From NCBI RefSeq assembly GCF_040372165.1, contig NZ_BAABWG010000001.1, positions 682,001 to 746,000 of the forward strand: a stretch of DNA of 64,000 nucleotides, given 5' to 3'. The position numbers and the translations under genes are program-made. Each line of letters opens with the position of its first letter. Position 1 is the stretch's first letter. Under the pieces are notes generated by a model. It searched no databases. It had not been told where the DNA came from and saw only the letters and a program-made list of their open reading frames with translations. Below, one piece after another: positions 1 to 7,466 of this stretch. Source of the DNA: Hydrogenophaga sp040372165 (GTDB lineage: Bacteria > Pseudomonadota > Gammaproteobacteria > Burkholderiales > Burkholderiaceae_C).

Positions 1-1
1 C

Positions 2-331
2 CGGCGTATCAGGGAGCTCCTGTATGAGCAGGGCTTCACGATCAGCGGTGCGAGGAACAAGCTCCAGGAAATTGCGCAAGCCGAAAAGGAAAAGGAAAAG
101 GACAAAACCAACGGAGAGGACGATGCGTTCGACATCAGTACCTTGCCCGCAGGTGAGGTGGAGGTGATCGAACTGAACGCGGATGGTGCTTCGACTCAGG
201 CGAATCCTCCGAGCGGCTCGCAGGCCTCCGAGGCAGCACTCGGTTCAGTGTCCCTGGTGCACCTTAGGCGCGAACTGAGCGAAATTCGTGCGTTGTTGAT
301 GGCTGGGCAATCAGACCATCCGACACGTTGA
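2..331 (+). CDS. MerR-family transcriptional regulator, C-terminal part (truncated by window start)
   Basis: The frame is open from the first bases and ends at TGA 329-331. It begins RRIRELLYEQGFTISGARN, which looks like the end of a winged-helix MerR DNA-binding domain (the recognition of 'GFTI..AR..L' wing/helix). After it come a Lys/Glu-rich linker and a low-complexity Ser/Ala tail. In Burkholderiales a MerR-type regulator of this kind lies between ihfA and a tRNA-Pro gene, and tRNA-Pro does follow here. The target genes are not known. The N-terminus and start lie outside the window, so the family call rests on the visible part and the context. Confidence 0.6.
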   Translation, partial: RRIRELLYEQGFTISGARNKLQEIAQAEKEKEKDKTNGEDDAFDISTLPAGEVEVIELNADGASTQANPPSGSQASEAALGSVSLVHLRRELSEIRALLMAGQSDHPTR

Positions 332-382
332 GCAGTCGGTAAATTTGTTGGTCACGCCATCATCGAGATGAAGTTTTCGCGC

Positions 383-388
383 TATAAT
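383..388 (+). promoter_or_regulatory. -10 element of the tRNA-Pro promoter
   Basis: A perfect TATAAT lies 11 bases before the mature tRNA. The expected -35 position (about 360-365, TCATCG) is weak, which is common for GC-rich betaproteobacteria. Confidence 0.6.
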
Positions 389-399
389 GTGAGGCTTGT

Positions 400-476
400 C
401 GGCGCGTAGCGCAGCCTGGTAGCGCACTTGCATGGGGTGCAAGGGGTCGCGAGTTCGAATCCCGCCGCGCCGACCA
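400..476 (+). tRNA. tRNA-Pro(GGG)
   Basis: The acceptor stem CGGCGCG (400-406) pairs with CGCGCCG before A-CCA, and CCA is encoded. The anticodon stem is CTTGC/GCAAG around the 7-base loop ATGGGGT, giving anticodon GGG (reads CCC). The T arm has GTTCGAATC. The molecule is 77 nt, with all arms intact. Confidence 0.95.
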
Positions 477-488
477 TTGATACGAAAA

Positions 489-519
489 AGCCCGAAGCTT
501 GTCTGCTTCGGGCTTTTTT
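489..519 (+). terminator. Rho-independent terminator of tRNA-Pro
   Basis: A 10-bp stem AGCCCGAAGC/GCTTCGGGCT with a 6-base loop is followed by five T, 12 bases after the tRNA. Confidence 0.9.
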
Positions 520-531
520 CATTTCAGGCGT

Positions 532-1125
532 TCAGCCTGATGGCGATGGCGATGGCGATGTGGTTCTGCGGTGGACAATGTCAAACACATGCACGCCAAA
601 CTGCCCCTTGGCGCGGTCGTCGAAATAGTGTTCCAGCGTGTGCCTGACCGTATGGAAGGCGATCTCATCCCAGGGGATTTCGTGCTGCTGGAACAGGCGG
701 GCCTCAATGGTCTCGGGGCCAGGTGCAAGGCTCGTGTCTCGCATCCTGGCGCGGAAATACATGTGAACCTGACCGATGTCGGGCACGCTCATGAGGGTGA
801 TCAGATCGCCAAGCTCGATGTTGGCGCCGGCTTCCTCGCGGGTTTCGCGCATGGCGCCTTCCTCTGTTGACTCGCCCAGTTCCATGAAGCCTGCGGGCAG
901 CGTCCATTTGCCCCAGCGTGGCTCAATGTTGCGCCTGCACAGCAGGACGAACTCTCCCGAATCGCCCCAGACGGGAACAGTGCCGACGACATTGAGCGGG
1001 TTCTGGTAGTGGATCGTCTCGCATTCGACGCAGATGGCACGCTCTCTTTCATCGCCGTCTGGAGGGTGACGATACTCCACTGCGGAGCCGCAACTGCGGC
1101 AGAACTTGATGGGCGCATGTGACAT
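532..1125 (-). CDS. Nudix hydrolase with N-terminal zinc ribbon
   Basis: Predicted cytoplasmic nucleoside-diphosphate-linked pyrophosphatase of 197 residues. The N-terminus has two CxxC pairs (Cys9/Cys12 and Cys32/Cys35), the zinc-ribbon fold seen before some Nudix domains. The Nudix box is complete at about residues 79-101, with the pattern G-x5-E-x7-REuxEExGu. Substrates for this subgroup include ADP-ribose or NADH-like molecules; the exact one cannot be read. The tail is a Ser-Pro repeat. I chose the ATG at 1125 because the longer TTG start at 1167 would fall inside the terminator of the next gene upstream. No clear Shine-Dalgarno sequence is seen. Confidence 0.88.
   Translation of the reverse strand: MSHAPIKFCRSCGSAVEYRHPPDGDERERAICVECETIHYQNPLNVVGTVPVWGDSGEFVLLCRRNIEPRWGKWTLPAGFMELGESTEEGAMRETREEAGANIELGDLITLMSVPDIGQVHMYFRARMRDTSLAPGPETIEARLFQQHEIPWDEIAFHTVRHTLEHYFDDRAKGQFGVHVFDIVHRRTTSPSPSPSG
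539..560. repeat. GATGGC hexanucleotide tandem repeat (about 3.7 copies)
   Basis: Units of GATGGC run in tandem inside the 3' end of the Nudix gene, where on the minus strand they encode the C-terminal Ser-Pro-Ser-Pro-Ser-Pro tail. A unit gain or loss would keep the reading frame. Confidence 0.6.
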
Positions 1126-1152
1126 GAAGGAGAGTTTACGGGATGGCCCATG

Positions 1153-1175
1153 AAAAAGGGGCCTCAAGGGCCCCT
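1153..1175 (-). terminator. Terminator of the TRAP solute-binding protein gene
   Basis: Read on the minus strand, the stem AGGGGCC/GGCCCCT (5-base loop) is followed by five T. It lies 32 bases after the stop of the dctP-like gene. Confidence 0.8.
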
Positions 1176-1206
1176 CGATCCATCGCCTTCGGTGTTTCGA
1201 ATGGCG

Positions 1207-2250
1207 TCACTTCTTGCCGTACTTGGCAATCAGGTCTTTGGCCGTCTTGAGCAGCTCTTCGCCCTTGAAACCTCGACGATCCATGTCCTTGACCCATTCG
1301 ACCTCGACCAGGCGCGCCTTGCGGCGGAACTCCTGAGCGTCTGAGGCGGGGATGGTGTAGATGTTGTTTCCGCGCTTGACGGCGGCTTCCCGGCCGGGGG
1401 TATCCCCGCCTTGCTGCACCTGACCCAGCCAGGCAGAGGTCTCCATTCCGCTGTTCTTGTCGATGATGGCCTTGAGGTCGGCGGGCATGGAATCGTACTT
1501 GGCCTGGTTCATGGCCATGATGAAAGTCGTGGTGTAGAGGGCGCCACCTGCAGGATCGAATTCGCTGTGGTTGGGGGCGAGCTCATGGACCTTGACGGCA
1601 GGCACCACTTCCCAGGGGATGACACACCCGTCGATGACGCCCTTGGACAGGGCATCGGGGATCTGCGGCAGTGGCATGCCTACCGGCGCAGCGCCCAGGT
1701 AGCCGAGCATCTTGGTGACCTGCCGGGTGGGGCCGCGCAGTTTCATGCCCTTGAGATCATCTGCCGTTTTGATGATTTTGCTGCGCGTGTGGAACATGCC
1801 GGGTCCGTGCACTTGCAGGGCGAGCGGCTTGACGCCACGGAACTCGTCGGCCGCCATGGTCTGGGTGTACTCCCAGAAGGCACGCGACGTGGCCTCGGCA
1901 TTGTTCATGATGAAAGGCAGCTCGAACACTTCGATTCGCGGGAACCGCCCTGCGGTGAGGCCTGGCAAGGTCCAAATGATGTCGGCGACGCCATCCTTGG
2001 CCTGGTCGAAAAGCTGAACGGGTGAGCCCCCGAGCTGCATGGCAGGGTAGGGCTCGAACTTGATACGCCCTTCGGACTCCTTGGTCACCTTCTCCATCCA
2101 GGCCTGGTGCATGTTCTTCCAGACGTTGGACTGGGGAGACATGAAGGTGTGGAACTTGAGTGTGACCGTCTGCTGGGCAAAGCCCACCAGGGCCGGTGCG
2201 CCAAAGGCGACTGCTGCGCCCGACTGCAGCAGGGTGCGTCTCTGAATCAT
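1207..2250 (-). CDS. TRAP transporter substrate-binding protein, DctP family
   Basis: Periplasmic solute receptor (347 aa) for a tripartite ATP-independent transporter, expected to hand an organic acid or related carboxylate to a DctQM membrane pair. The N-terminus MIQRRTLLQSGAAVAFG is a twin-arginine-like signal peptide ending near AFGAPALVGFAQ. The mature part starts VTLKFHTFMSPQSN, typical of the family, and holds the usual MKLRGPTRQV-like segment with the carboxylate-binding Arg. AGGAG lies just before the ATG. No DctQ or DctM gene is next to it, so it is an orphan receptor and its ligand is unknown. Confidence 0.88.
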   Translation of the reverse strand: MIQRRTLLQSGAAVAFGAPALVGFAQQTVTLKFHTFMSPQSNVWKNMHQAWMEKVTKESEGRIKFEPYPAMQLGGSPVQLFDQAKDGVADIIWTLPGLTAGRFPRIEVFELPFIMNNAEATSRAFWEYTQTMAADEFRGVKPLALQVHGPGMFHTRSKIIKTADDLKGMKLRGPTRQVTKMLGYLGAAPVGMPLPQIPDALSKGVIDGCVIPWEVVPAVKVHELAPNHSEFDPAGGALYTTTFIMAMNQAKYDSMPADLKAIIDKNSGMETSAWLGQVQQGGDTPGREAAVKRGNNIYTIPASDAQEFRRKARLVEVEWVKDMDRRGFKGEELLKTAKDLIAKYGKK

Positions 2251-2395
2251 TGCTTCTAACTCCTTTGTATTTCCTTGATCGGCCCGTGAGACTACGTTTG
2301 CCAGATGTTCAACCGTAACGCTTGAACGCAGGCACGTCCTCCGGTATTACCCTCGAGCCCTGTATTGTGTGGCATTTGCGCTATGAAAGCTGAAG

Positions 2396-4018
2396 GTGCT
2401 GGAGCTGGCCGGACAGGTGTATCGTCAGGGGATGGAGAACACAGAAATCGTCACCGGCTGTGGATCAGCTGCGCAGGAAGGAGCATCTCTTTCGCTCAAG
2501 CGCGTGGCCATCGATACCTACCGCGAAAACGTCGCCTACCTGCACAGGGATTGTGCGGTGTACAGGGCTGAGGGTTTCCAGGCCTTGTCAAAAGTGGAGG
2601 TGCGTGCCAACGGCAAACGGATTCTGGCGACCCTGAATGTGGTGGATGACACTTCCATCGTCGGGTGCCATGAGTTGGGGGTATCCGAAGATGCTTTCGA
2701 ACAGCTCGAAGTGCCCAATGGACATCAGGCCTTCATTGCACAGGCCGAGCCGGCAGAGTCCATTCCCGCATTGTTTCGCAAGATCAATGGCGAGCGGCTG
2801 GGGCGGGATGATTTCGGCGCCATCGTCCGCGACATTGCGCAGCATCGCTACTCCAAGATCGAGCTGACGGCTTTTGTGGTGGCCTGCAACCGGTCCGAGC
2901 TGGACAGGGAGGAGGTGTACTTCCTCACCGATGCCATGGTGGAGAGTGGGCGTCGCCTTGATTGGCACGAATCGCTGGTCGTGGACAAGCACTGCATTGG
3001 CGGTATTCCCGGCAACCGCACGTCCATGCTCGTTGTGCCGATTGTCTCTGCGTATGGACTGGTTTTCCCCAAAACCTCATCGCGCGCCATCACTTCGCCC
3101 GCGGGCACGGCTGACACGATGGAGGTGCTCAGCCGGGTGGAGCTGCCGTTCGAAGAACTCACCCGCATCGTTCAACAGCATCGCGGCTGTCTGGCCTGGG
3201 GCGGCACAGCCGACCTTTCTCCTGCAGATGACGTCCTCATCTCGGTCGAGCGGCCTCTGTCCATTGATTCGCCCGGGCAGATGATTGCTTCCATTCTGTC
3301 CAAGAAGATCGCCGCTGGCGCTACCCATCTGGTGCTGGACATTCCGATTGGCCCGAGCGCCAAGGTGCGATCGATGCCAGAAGCTCAGCGGCTCAGGCGT
3401 CTGTTCGAGTACGTGGCAGACCGCATGCAGCTGTCCCTTGATGTCGTGATCACTGATGGTCGCCAGCCGGTGGGGCGGGGCGTTGGGCCTGTCCTCGAGG
3501 CGCGCGATGTGATGCAGGTGCTCGAGTGTGATCCCGATGCACCCAACGATCTGCGCCAGAAGTCGTTGAGACTGGCTGGCCGTCTGATCGAGTGCAGCCC
3601 TGATGTGCGTGGGGGTGACGGTTTTGCCATTGCCAGAGACATCCTGGACTCCGGCCGGGCCCTCGCTCAGATGCAGGCCATCGTCAAGGCACAAGGCGCT
3701 CAGGGTTTTGACTGGAAGCACCCGTCGCTGGGCAGGCTGACCTTGGAGGTCAAGGCTGTCTCGGATGGCGTGGTGACGAGAATCGACAACCTGCAGATGG
3801 CGCGTATCGCAAGGCTGGCAGGAGCGCCCAAGGTCAGGGAGGCGGGGGTCGACATCTTCCGGAAACTGGGCGATCCGGTGCAAGTGGGCGATGTGCTCTA
3901 CCGCATTTACGCCAGCTACCCGTCAGATCTGGCGTTTGCCTCGCAAGCCAGTGAAGCAGACAGTGGATTCAGCATCGGAGTAGAGGGAGACGTACCCAAA
4001 GTGTTCGTGGAGTTTTGA
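2396..4018 (+). CDS. Thymidine phosphorylase-family protein of the AMP phosphorylase type
   Basis: Nucleoside or nucleotide phosphorylase of about 528-540 aa. The motif KHCIGGIPGNRTS and the segment PKTSSRAITSPAGTADTMEV match archaeal AMP phosphorylases (TIGR02645-like) better than E. coli DeoA (KHSTGGVGD). Archaeal enzymes convert AMP and phosphate to adenine and ribose-1,5-bisphosphate. An N-terminal extension of about 85 residues, present in the archaeal type, is also here. The GTG at 2396 opens the frame; ATG at 2432 is an equally possible start, and neither has a good ribosome site. The stop overlaps the ATG of the PRPP-synthetase homologue by one base, so the two are surely co-translated and likely work on the same ribose phosphate. 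Confidence 0.85.
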   Translation: MLELAGQVYRQGMENTEIVTGCGSAAQEGASLSLKRVAIDTYRENVAYLHRDCAVYRAEGFQALSKVEVRANGKRILATLNVVDDTSIVGCHELGVSEDAFEQLEVPNGHQAFIAQAEPAESIPALFRKINGERLGRDDFGAIVRDIAQHRYSKIELTAFVVACNRSELDREEVYFLTDAMVESGRRLDWHESLVVDKHCIGGIPGNRTSMLVVPIVSAYGLVFPKTSSRAITSPAGTADTMEVLSRVELPFEELTRIVQQHRGCLAWGGTADLSPADDVLISVERPLSIDSPGQMIASILSKKIAAGATHLVLDIPIGPSAKVRSMPEAQRLRRLFEYVADRMQLSLDVVITDGRQPVGRGVGPVLEARDVMQVLECDPDAPNDLRQKSLRLAGRLIECSPDVRGGDGFAIARDILDSGRALAQMQAIVKAQGAQGFDWKHPSLGRLTLEVKAVSDGVVTRIDNLQMARIARLAGAPKVREAGVDIFRKLGDPVQVGDVLYRIYASYPSDLAFASQASEADSGFSIGVEGDVPKVFVEF

Positions 4019-4899
4019 TGACTGAGAAAGTATTAGTCCTCTCCGATGAGGGGGCACAGGCGAGCGCGTCGCATTGCGCAGGGCTCAACGGCTGGGCGTT
4101 CGGCCGCATGGCTGTGCACAGATTCCCTGATGGCGAAGTGAAAGTGCGCCTGCCACCAAACCTTCCCGAGCATGTGGTGATCTGGCAGTCGTTGAACCAA
4201 CCCAACGACAAGCTGGTCACGCTCATGCTCGCGGCCCGGACTGCGCGGCAGCTGGGCGCCAGGGAGTTGACGCTGGTGGCTCCGTACATGGCCTATATGC
4301 GGCAGGACATGGCGTTTGAGCCAGGGGAAGCTGTCAGTCAGAGGATCGTGGGGGATTGGTTGGCCAGCCTGTTCGATCGCGTCGTGACCATCGACCCGCA
4401 TTTGCATCGTGTGCACGACTTGCAGGAGGCCATTCCTGTGGCCAAGGCCATTGCGCTGAGCGGAGCACCTTTGCTGGCCGGGCACATTGCTTCGCGTCTG
4501 GAAGACCCGGTGATCGTCGGCCCGGACGAAGAGTCGGCGCAATGGGTGGCTCAGGCGGCGCAATCACGTGCCTGGGCCTCGTGGGTTTGCACGAAAGTGC
4601 GCCGTGGCGACCGGGACGTGACCATCGATTTGCCCGCAGGCATTGCGGTGGCAGGTCGGGATGTGGTGCTGATGGACGACGTGGCCAGTTCCGGGCGTAC
4701 GCTGGTGGTGGCTGCTTCATTGCTGCTAGCAGCTGGCGCCCGCCAGGTGGATGTTGCAGTCACGCATGCCTTGTTTGCGGGCAATGCTCTGGAGCTGTTG
4801 AAGCAGGCTGGCGTGGCCAATGTGTGGAGCACGGATGCCGTACCGCATGCGACGAATGTTGTTTCCGTCGCATCCATGGTCGCCGAATCACTGCGGTGA
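4018..4899 (+). CDS. Ribose-phosphate pyrophosphokinase (PRPP synthetase) homologue
   Basis: Phosphoribosyl-pyrophosphate synthetase family, 293 aa, a little shorter than housekeeping Prs (about 315). Visible motifs are FPDGEVKV near the N-terminus, the catalytic flexible loop PYMAYMRQD (PYFGYARQD in Prs), IDPHLHR, and the PRPP loop VVLMDDVASSGRT. Canonical PRPP loops read DDxxDTAGT, so the D-T-A to A-S-S change marks a divergent paralogue. The ATG at 4018 overlaps the stop of the phosphorylase gene. The pairing suggests it takes a ribose phosphate made by its neighbour. The housekeeping prs gene is expected elsewhere. No other gene follows closely. Confidence 0.82.
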   Translation: MTEKVLVLSDEGAQASASHCAGLNGWAFGRMAVHRFPDGEVKVRLPPNLPEHVVIWQSLNQPNDKLVTLMLAARTARQLGARELTLVAPYMAYMRQDMAFEPGEAVSQRIVGDWLASLFDRVVTIDPHLHRVHDLQEAIPVAKAIALSGAPLLAGHIASRLEDPVIVGPDEESAQWVAQAAQSRAWASWVCTKVRRGDRDVTIDLPAGIAVAGRDVVLMDDVASSGRTLVVAASLLLAAGARQVDVAVTHALFAGNALELLKQAGVANVWSTDAVPHATNVVSVASMVAESLR

Positions 4900-5063
4900 T
4901 CCTGGTCGGGCGACGGGCTGCGTTGCGTTTGCTTGCAGTGCGCTTAAGGTGGACGTAATGTTTGGCGCCGAGACTGCCAGTTGACGGTGACAGGTCGCAT
5001 TGCGTTGGGCAATGCGCACGTTGCCGTGAAGACAACCCACGCAAGGAACGCAAAGGAGAAGCC

Positions 5064-5552
5064 ATGAATGTATCCGTCCGAACCCACTCGAAAAGCCATC
5101 GCCTGGCCCGGCTGGCTGCAGCGGTCTCACTGGTGCTGGGCATGGCAGCATGTGGTGGCTCAGGCTCGGATGAAGCGTCCATTGACGCGGACCCGAAGGA
5201 TGGCGACCTGACCGGGCTGGTGACTTCCTATACCGACGCTACCCATTTCAGTGTGGAAGGGGTTCCGGTGGATGCCACGGGGGCAGCTGCGATCCCTGCC
5301 AACCTGGCGCAAGGCAGCTATGTCGAGGTGGAGGGAGCATTTGTAGACGGCACACTGGTGGCGGACTCGGTCAAGTACGACGATGACCATTGCGACGATG
5401 ACGATCGAGATGATGATTGCAGCGGACACGTTGAGGACGATGAGCTGGAAGACGAGTCCGATGACGATCATGATGACGACCATGACAGCGATGACGACGA
5501 CGATGACGATCACGACAGTGACGACGACGATGACAAGGAAGACGACGACTGA
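5064..5552 (+). CDS. Lipoprotein with DUF5666-like domain and Asp/His-rich acidic tail
   Basis: Protein of 162 aa. Residues 1-30 form a lipoprotein signal peptide with lipobox LGMAAC. Next comes a small beta domain (about residues 48-105, with GLVTSYTDATHFSVEGVPVD and GSYVEVEGAFVDG) that resembles one DUF5666 unit. The last 50 or so residues are almost only Asp, Glu and His in repeats such as DDDHDSDDDD. Such a tail should bind divalent metal ions; that is an inference. AAAGGAG lies 8 bases before the ATG, which fixes this start over an upstream one. The function is unknown. It stands alone. Confidence 0.8.
   Translation: MNVSVRTHSKSHRLARLAAAVSLVLGMAACGGSGSDEASIDADPKDGDLTGLVTSYTDATHFSVEGVPVDATGAAAIPANLAQGSYVEVEGAFVDGTLVADSVKYDDDHCDDDDRDDDCSGHVEDDELEDESDDDHDDDHDSDDDDDDDHDSDDDDDKEDDD
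5380..5551. repeat. GAC/GAT-rich low-complexity tract coding the acidic tail
   Basis: Runs of GAC, GAT and CAT codons, including imperfect copies of a gacgacgatgacgatcac-type unit, encode the Asp/His tail of the lipoprotein. Unit gain or loss would change the tail length in frame. Confidence 0.7.
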
Positions 5553-5597
5553 TCGTCTCCGGGGCAAAGGCGCCGGCGGCGCCATGGGCAAAGCATG

Positions 5598-5619
5598 AAG
5601 GGCTCCGGGAGGAGCCCTT
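5598..5619 (+). terminator. Hairpin after the acidic lipoprotein gene
   Basis: A perfect 9-bp stem AAGGGCTCC/GGAGCCCTT with loop GGGA lies between the lipoprotein gene and maiA. A T run is lacking, so termination may be partial. Confidence 0.5.
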
Positions 5620-5639
5620 CTCGCGTTATGCTTGCGCGC

Positions 5640-6284
5640 ATGAAGCTCTACAACTATTTCCGCTCATCAGCCTCTTTCCGCGTTCGCATTGCGCTCAATC
5701 TCAAAGGCCTGGACTACGAGTACGTCTCCGTGCACCTGGCCAAGGGCGAGCACAAGGACAGCGCGTTTCGGGATATCGCCGTTGAAGGCATGGTGCCGCT
5801 GCTCGAGATGCCGGACGGCACGCGCTTGTCCCAGTCCATGTCCATCATGGAGTACCTGGACGAGACCTGCCCGGGAGGCGCCCGACTGGTGCCGGCTGAA
5901 GCGCTGGACAGAGCGAGAGTCAGGGCACTGTCGCAAGTGGTGGCCTGTGAGATCCATCCGCTCAACAATCTGCGTGTCCTCCAGTACCTCAAGCGTGAGC
6001 TGAAAGTGCCGGATGAGCAGCGAGACACCTGGTACCGTCACTGGGTACGCGAGGGGCTGGAAGCGTTTGAGCGGCAATTGGCGGCGGGGCCCAGGTCGAC
6101 CTATTGCTTTGGCGAGTCACCCACCATGGCAGACTGTTGCCTGGTGCCGCAGATCTTCAATGCCCGCCGGTTCGAAACGCCCCTCGACGGCTTGCCTCTG
6201 ACCATGGCTGCCTTCGATGCCTGCATGTCACTGGAAGCCTTTCAGAAGGCACAACCTTCAGCTTGCCCTGACGCGGCGGAATAA
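5640..6284 (+). CDS. maiA: Maleylacetoacetate isomerase (zeta-class glutathione transferase)
   Basis: Glutathione-dependent isomerase of 214 aa in tyrosine or gentisate breakdown, making fumarylacetoacetate (or fumarylpyruvate) from the maleyl form. It starts KLYNYFRSSASFRVRIALNLKG; the SSxSxRVRIALxLKG zeta-GST motif holds the catalytic Ser/Cys-type active site. The C-terminal helical domain has the usual PTMADCCLVPQIFNA segment. The ATG at 5640 was chosen because the family starts right at this motif. No other catabolic gene of the pathway is adjacent. Confidence 0.9.
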   Translation: MKLYNYFRSSASFRVRIALNLKGLDYEYVSVHLAKGEHKDSAFRDIAVEGMVPLLEMPDGTRLSQSMSIMEYLDETCPGGARLVPAEALDRARVRALSQVVACEIHPLNNLRVLQYLKRELKVPDEQRDTWYRHWVREGLEAFERQLAAGPRSTYCFGESPTMADCCLVPQIFNARRFETPLDGLPLTMAAFDACMSLEAFQKAQPSACPDAAE

Positions 6285-6297
6285 GCCGCTGAGCCCG

Positions 6298-7107
6298 GTG
6301 AGTCAGGATTGGATCGTCCCTCAGTGGCCAGCGCCGGACGGCGTCGGCGCCTTGTTCACGACCCGGGCCGGGGGCATTTCCAGCGCTCCCTATGACACCC
6401 TGAACCTGGGGGGTCATGTGGGGGACGATGCGGCAGCAGTTCAGCACAACCGCCAAATCCTCACAGCCCGCATCCCCGCCCGGCCAGTGTTTCTGCGCCA
6501 GGTGCATGGGCTTCGTGTGAGCCGGCTGAACAAGAGTAGCGAAGACGGCCAGGAGGCGGATGCCTGTTTCAGCACAGAAATGGGGATGGCGTGCACCATC
6601 ATGGTCGCCGACTGTCTGCCCGTGCTGTTCAGCGACCGCCAGGGGCGTGTGGTCGGTGCGGCGCATGCGGGCTGGCGCGGGCTGGCAGGGAACGAGGGCG
6701 TAGGCATTCTGGAGACCTGTGTCTCGGCCATGAAAGAAACCATGGGTCAGGCATCGGACGATCAAGGTCAGGGCCTTGCGTCAGGTGACTTGCTGGCATG
6801 GTTGGGGCCTTGCATTGGACCAGGTGAGTTCGAAGTGGGCGATGACGTCCGGCTGGCGATGATGGAAGCGCACCCGGCGCATGTAGATGCCTTCAAGCCC
6901 TTGCCCAGAGGGGGAAAGTGGCTATGCGATCTGCAGCAGATCGCGCGCTGGCGACTGGCCGAGATGGGTGTGACATCGGTCTCTGGCAATGATGGCAGCG
7001 ATGCCTGGTGCACCGTGCGGCAGTCAGCGCGGTTCTTTTCCCACCGGCGGGACGCTGTCCGCCTCGGCAGCAGTGGGCGGATGGCTGCCTGTGTCTGGCT
7101 GGCCTGA
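6298..7107 (+). CDS. pgeF: Peptidoglycan editing factor PgeF / YfiH-type copper oxidoreductase
   Basis: Protein of 269 aa from the GTG at 6298. The family (DUF152, once called laccase domain) removes wrongly placed L-Ser from peptidoglycan precursors in E. coli and was also described as a polyphenol oxidase or purine nucleoside phosphorylase. The metal/catalytic set is present: RQVHG, ADCLPVLF and HAGWRGL, and the C-terminal WCTVRQSARFFSHRRD. The start leaves only 13 bases after maiA, so the two may form an operon. The 3' end overlaps the end of the convergent membrane-protein gene by 84 bases. Confidence 0.88.
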   Translation: MSQDWIVPQWPAPDGVGALFTTRAGGISSAPYDTLNLGGHVGDDAAAVQHNRQILTARIPARPVFLRQVHGLRVSRLNKSSEDGQEADACFSTEMGMACTIMVADCLPVLFSDRQGRVVGAAHAGWRGLAGNEGVGILETCVSAMKETMGQASDDQGQGLASGDLLAWLGPCIGPGEFEVGDDVRLAMMEAHPAHVDAFKPLPRGGKWLCDLQQIARWRLAEMGVTSVSGNDGSDAWCTVRQSARFFSHRRDAVRLGSSGRMAACVWLA

Positions 7108-7329
7108 ACCTTGCTCATTCTGGGTCGCGGCACGTTCCGCGGCTTCCTTGTCGCGCAGGGTCTTGCGCCGGACCGGTGTGCGCAGCAGATAGAGCAGGAT
7201 CGATATCGGCAGCAGGCCGTAGAGGACAAAGGTCATGATGGCGCCAATGACGGTGCCATTGCTGTTGGTGGCTTCAGCGACGGCCATCATGAGCACGACA
7301 TAAAGCCATGCGATAACGATCAAATGCAT
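7024..7329 (-). CDS. Small conserved membrane protein, two membrane segments
   Basis: Protein of 101 aa. Two hydrophobic helices are visible: about residues 2-20 (LIVIAWLYVVLMMAVAEA) and 28-48 (IGAIMTFVLYGLLPISILLYLL). A basic stretch RTPVRRKTLRDKEAAER and a disordered, Gly/Ser/Pro-rich cytoplasmic tail follow. The coding end overlaps the end of pgeF on the other strand. Small proteins of this form next to the PHA locus are common in Comamonadaceae. Function unknown. Confidence 0.72.
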   Translation of the reverse strand: MHLIVIAWLYVVLMMAVAEATNSNGTVIGAIMTFVLYGLLPISILLYLLRTPVRRKTLRDKEAAERAATQNEQGSGQPDTGSHPPTAAEADSVPPVGKEPR

Positions 7330-7466
7330 GCGGGACGAAGGCTTCGTTTGATAAACGTCAGGTTTCTGGAAGGCATCAAGCCGACACTGAACGGAAAAGC
7401 GTTATCGTAGACAGTAGACTGGTTTCAACGCGATGATACGTCGCACGTGGAAGGACGGAGACAGAC

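Noticed and set aside
1126..1167. Longer start of the Nudix gene (TTG 1167)
   Set aside because: It falls within the terminator hairpin of the upstream gene and would add residues not typical before the zinc ribbon.
5400..5550. RTX-type calcium repeats
   Set aside because: The acidic tail lacks the GGxGxDxUx nonapeptide pattern; it is plain Asp/His low complexity.
5383..5591. Met/Thr-rich and Ile/Val-rich frames over the GAC repeat
   Set aside because: Out-of-frame readings of the Asp-rich tail.
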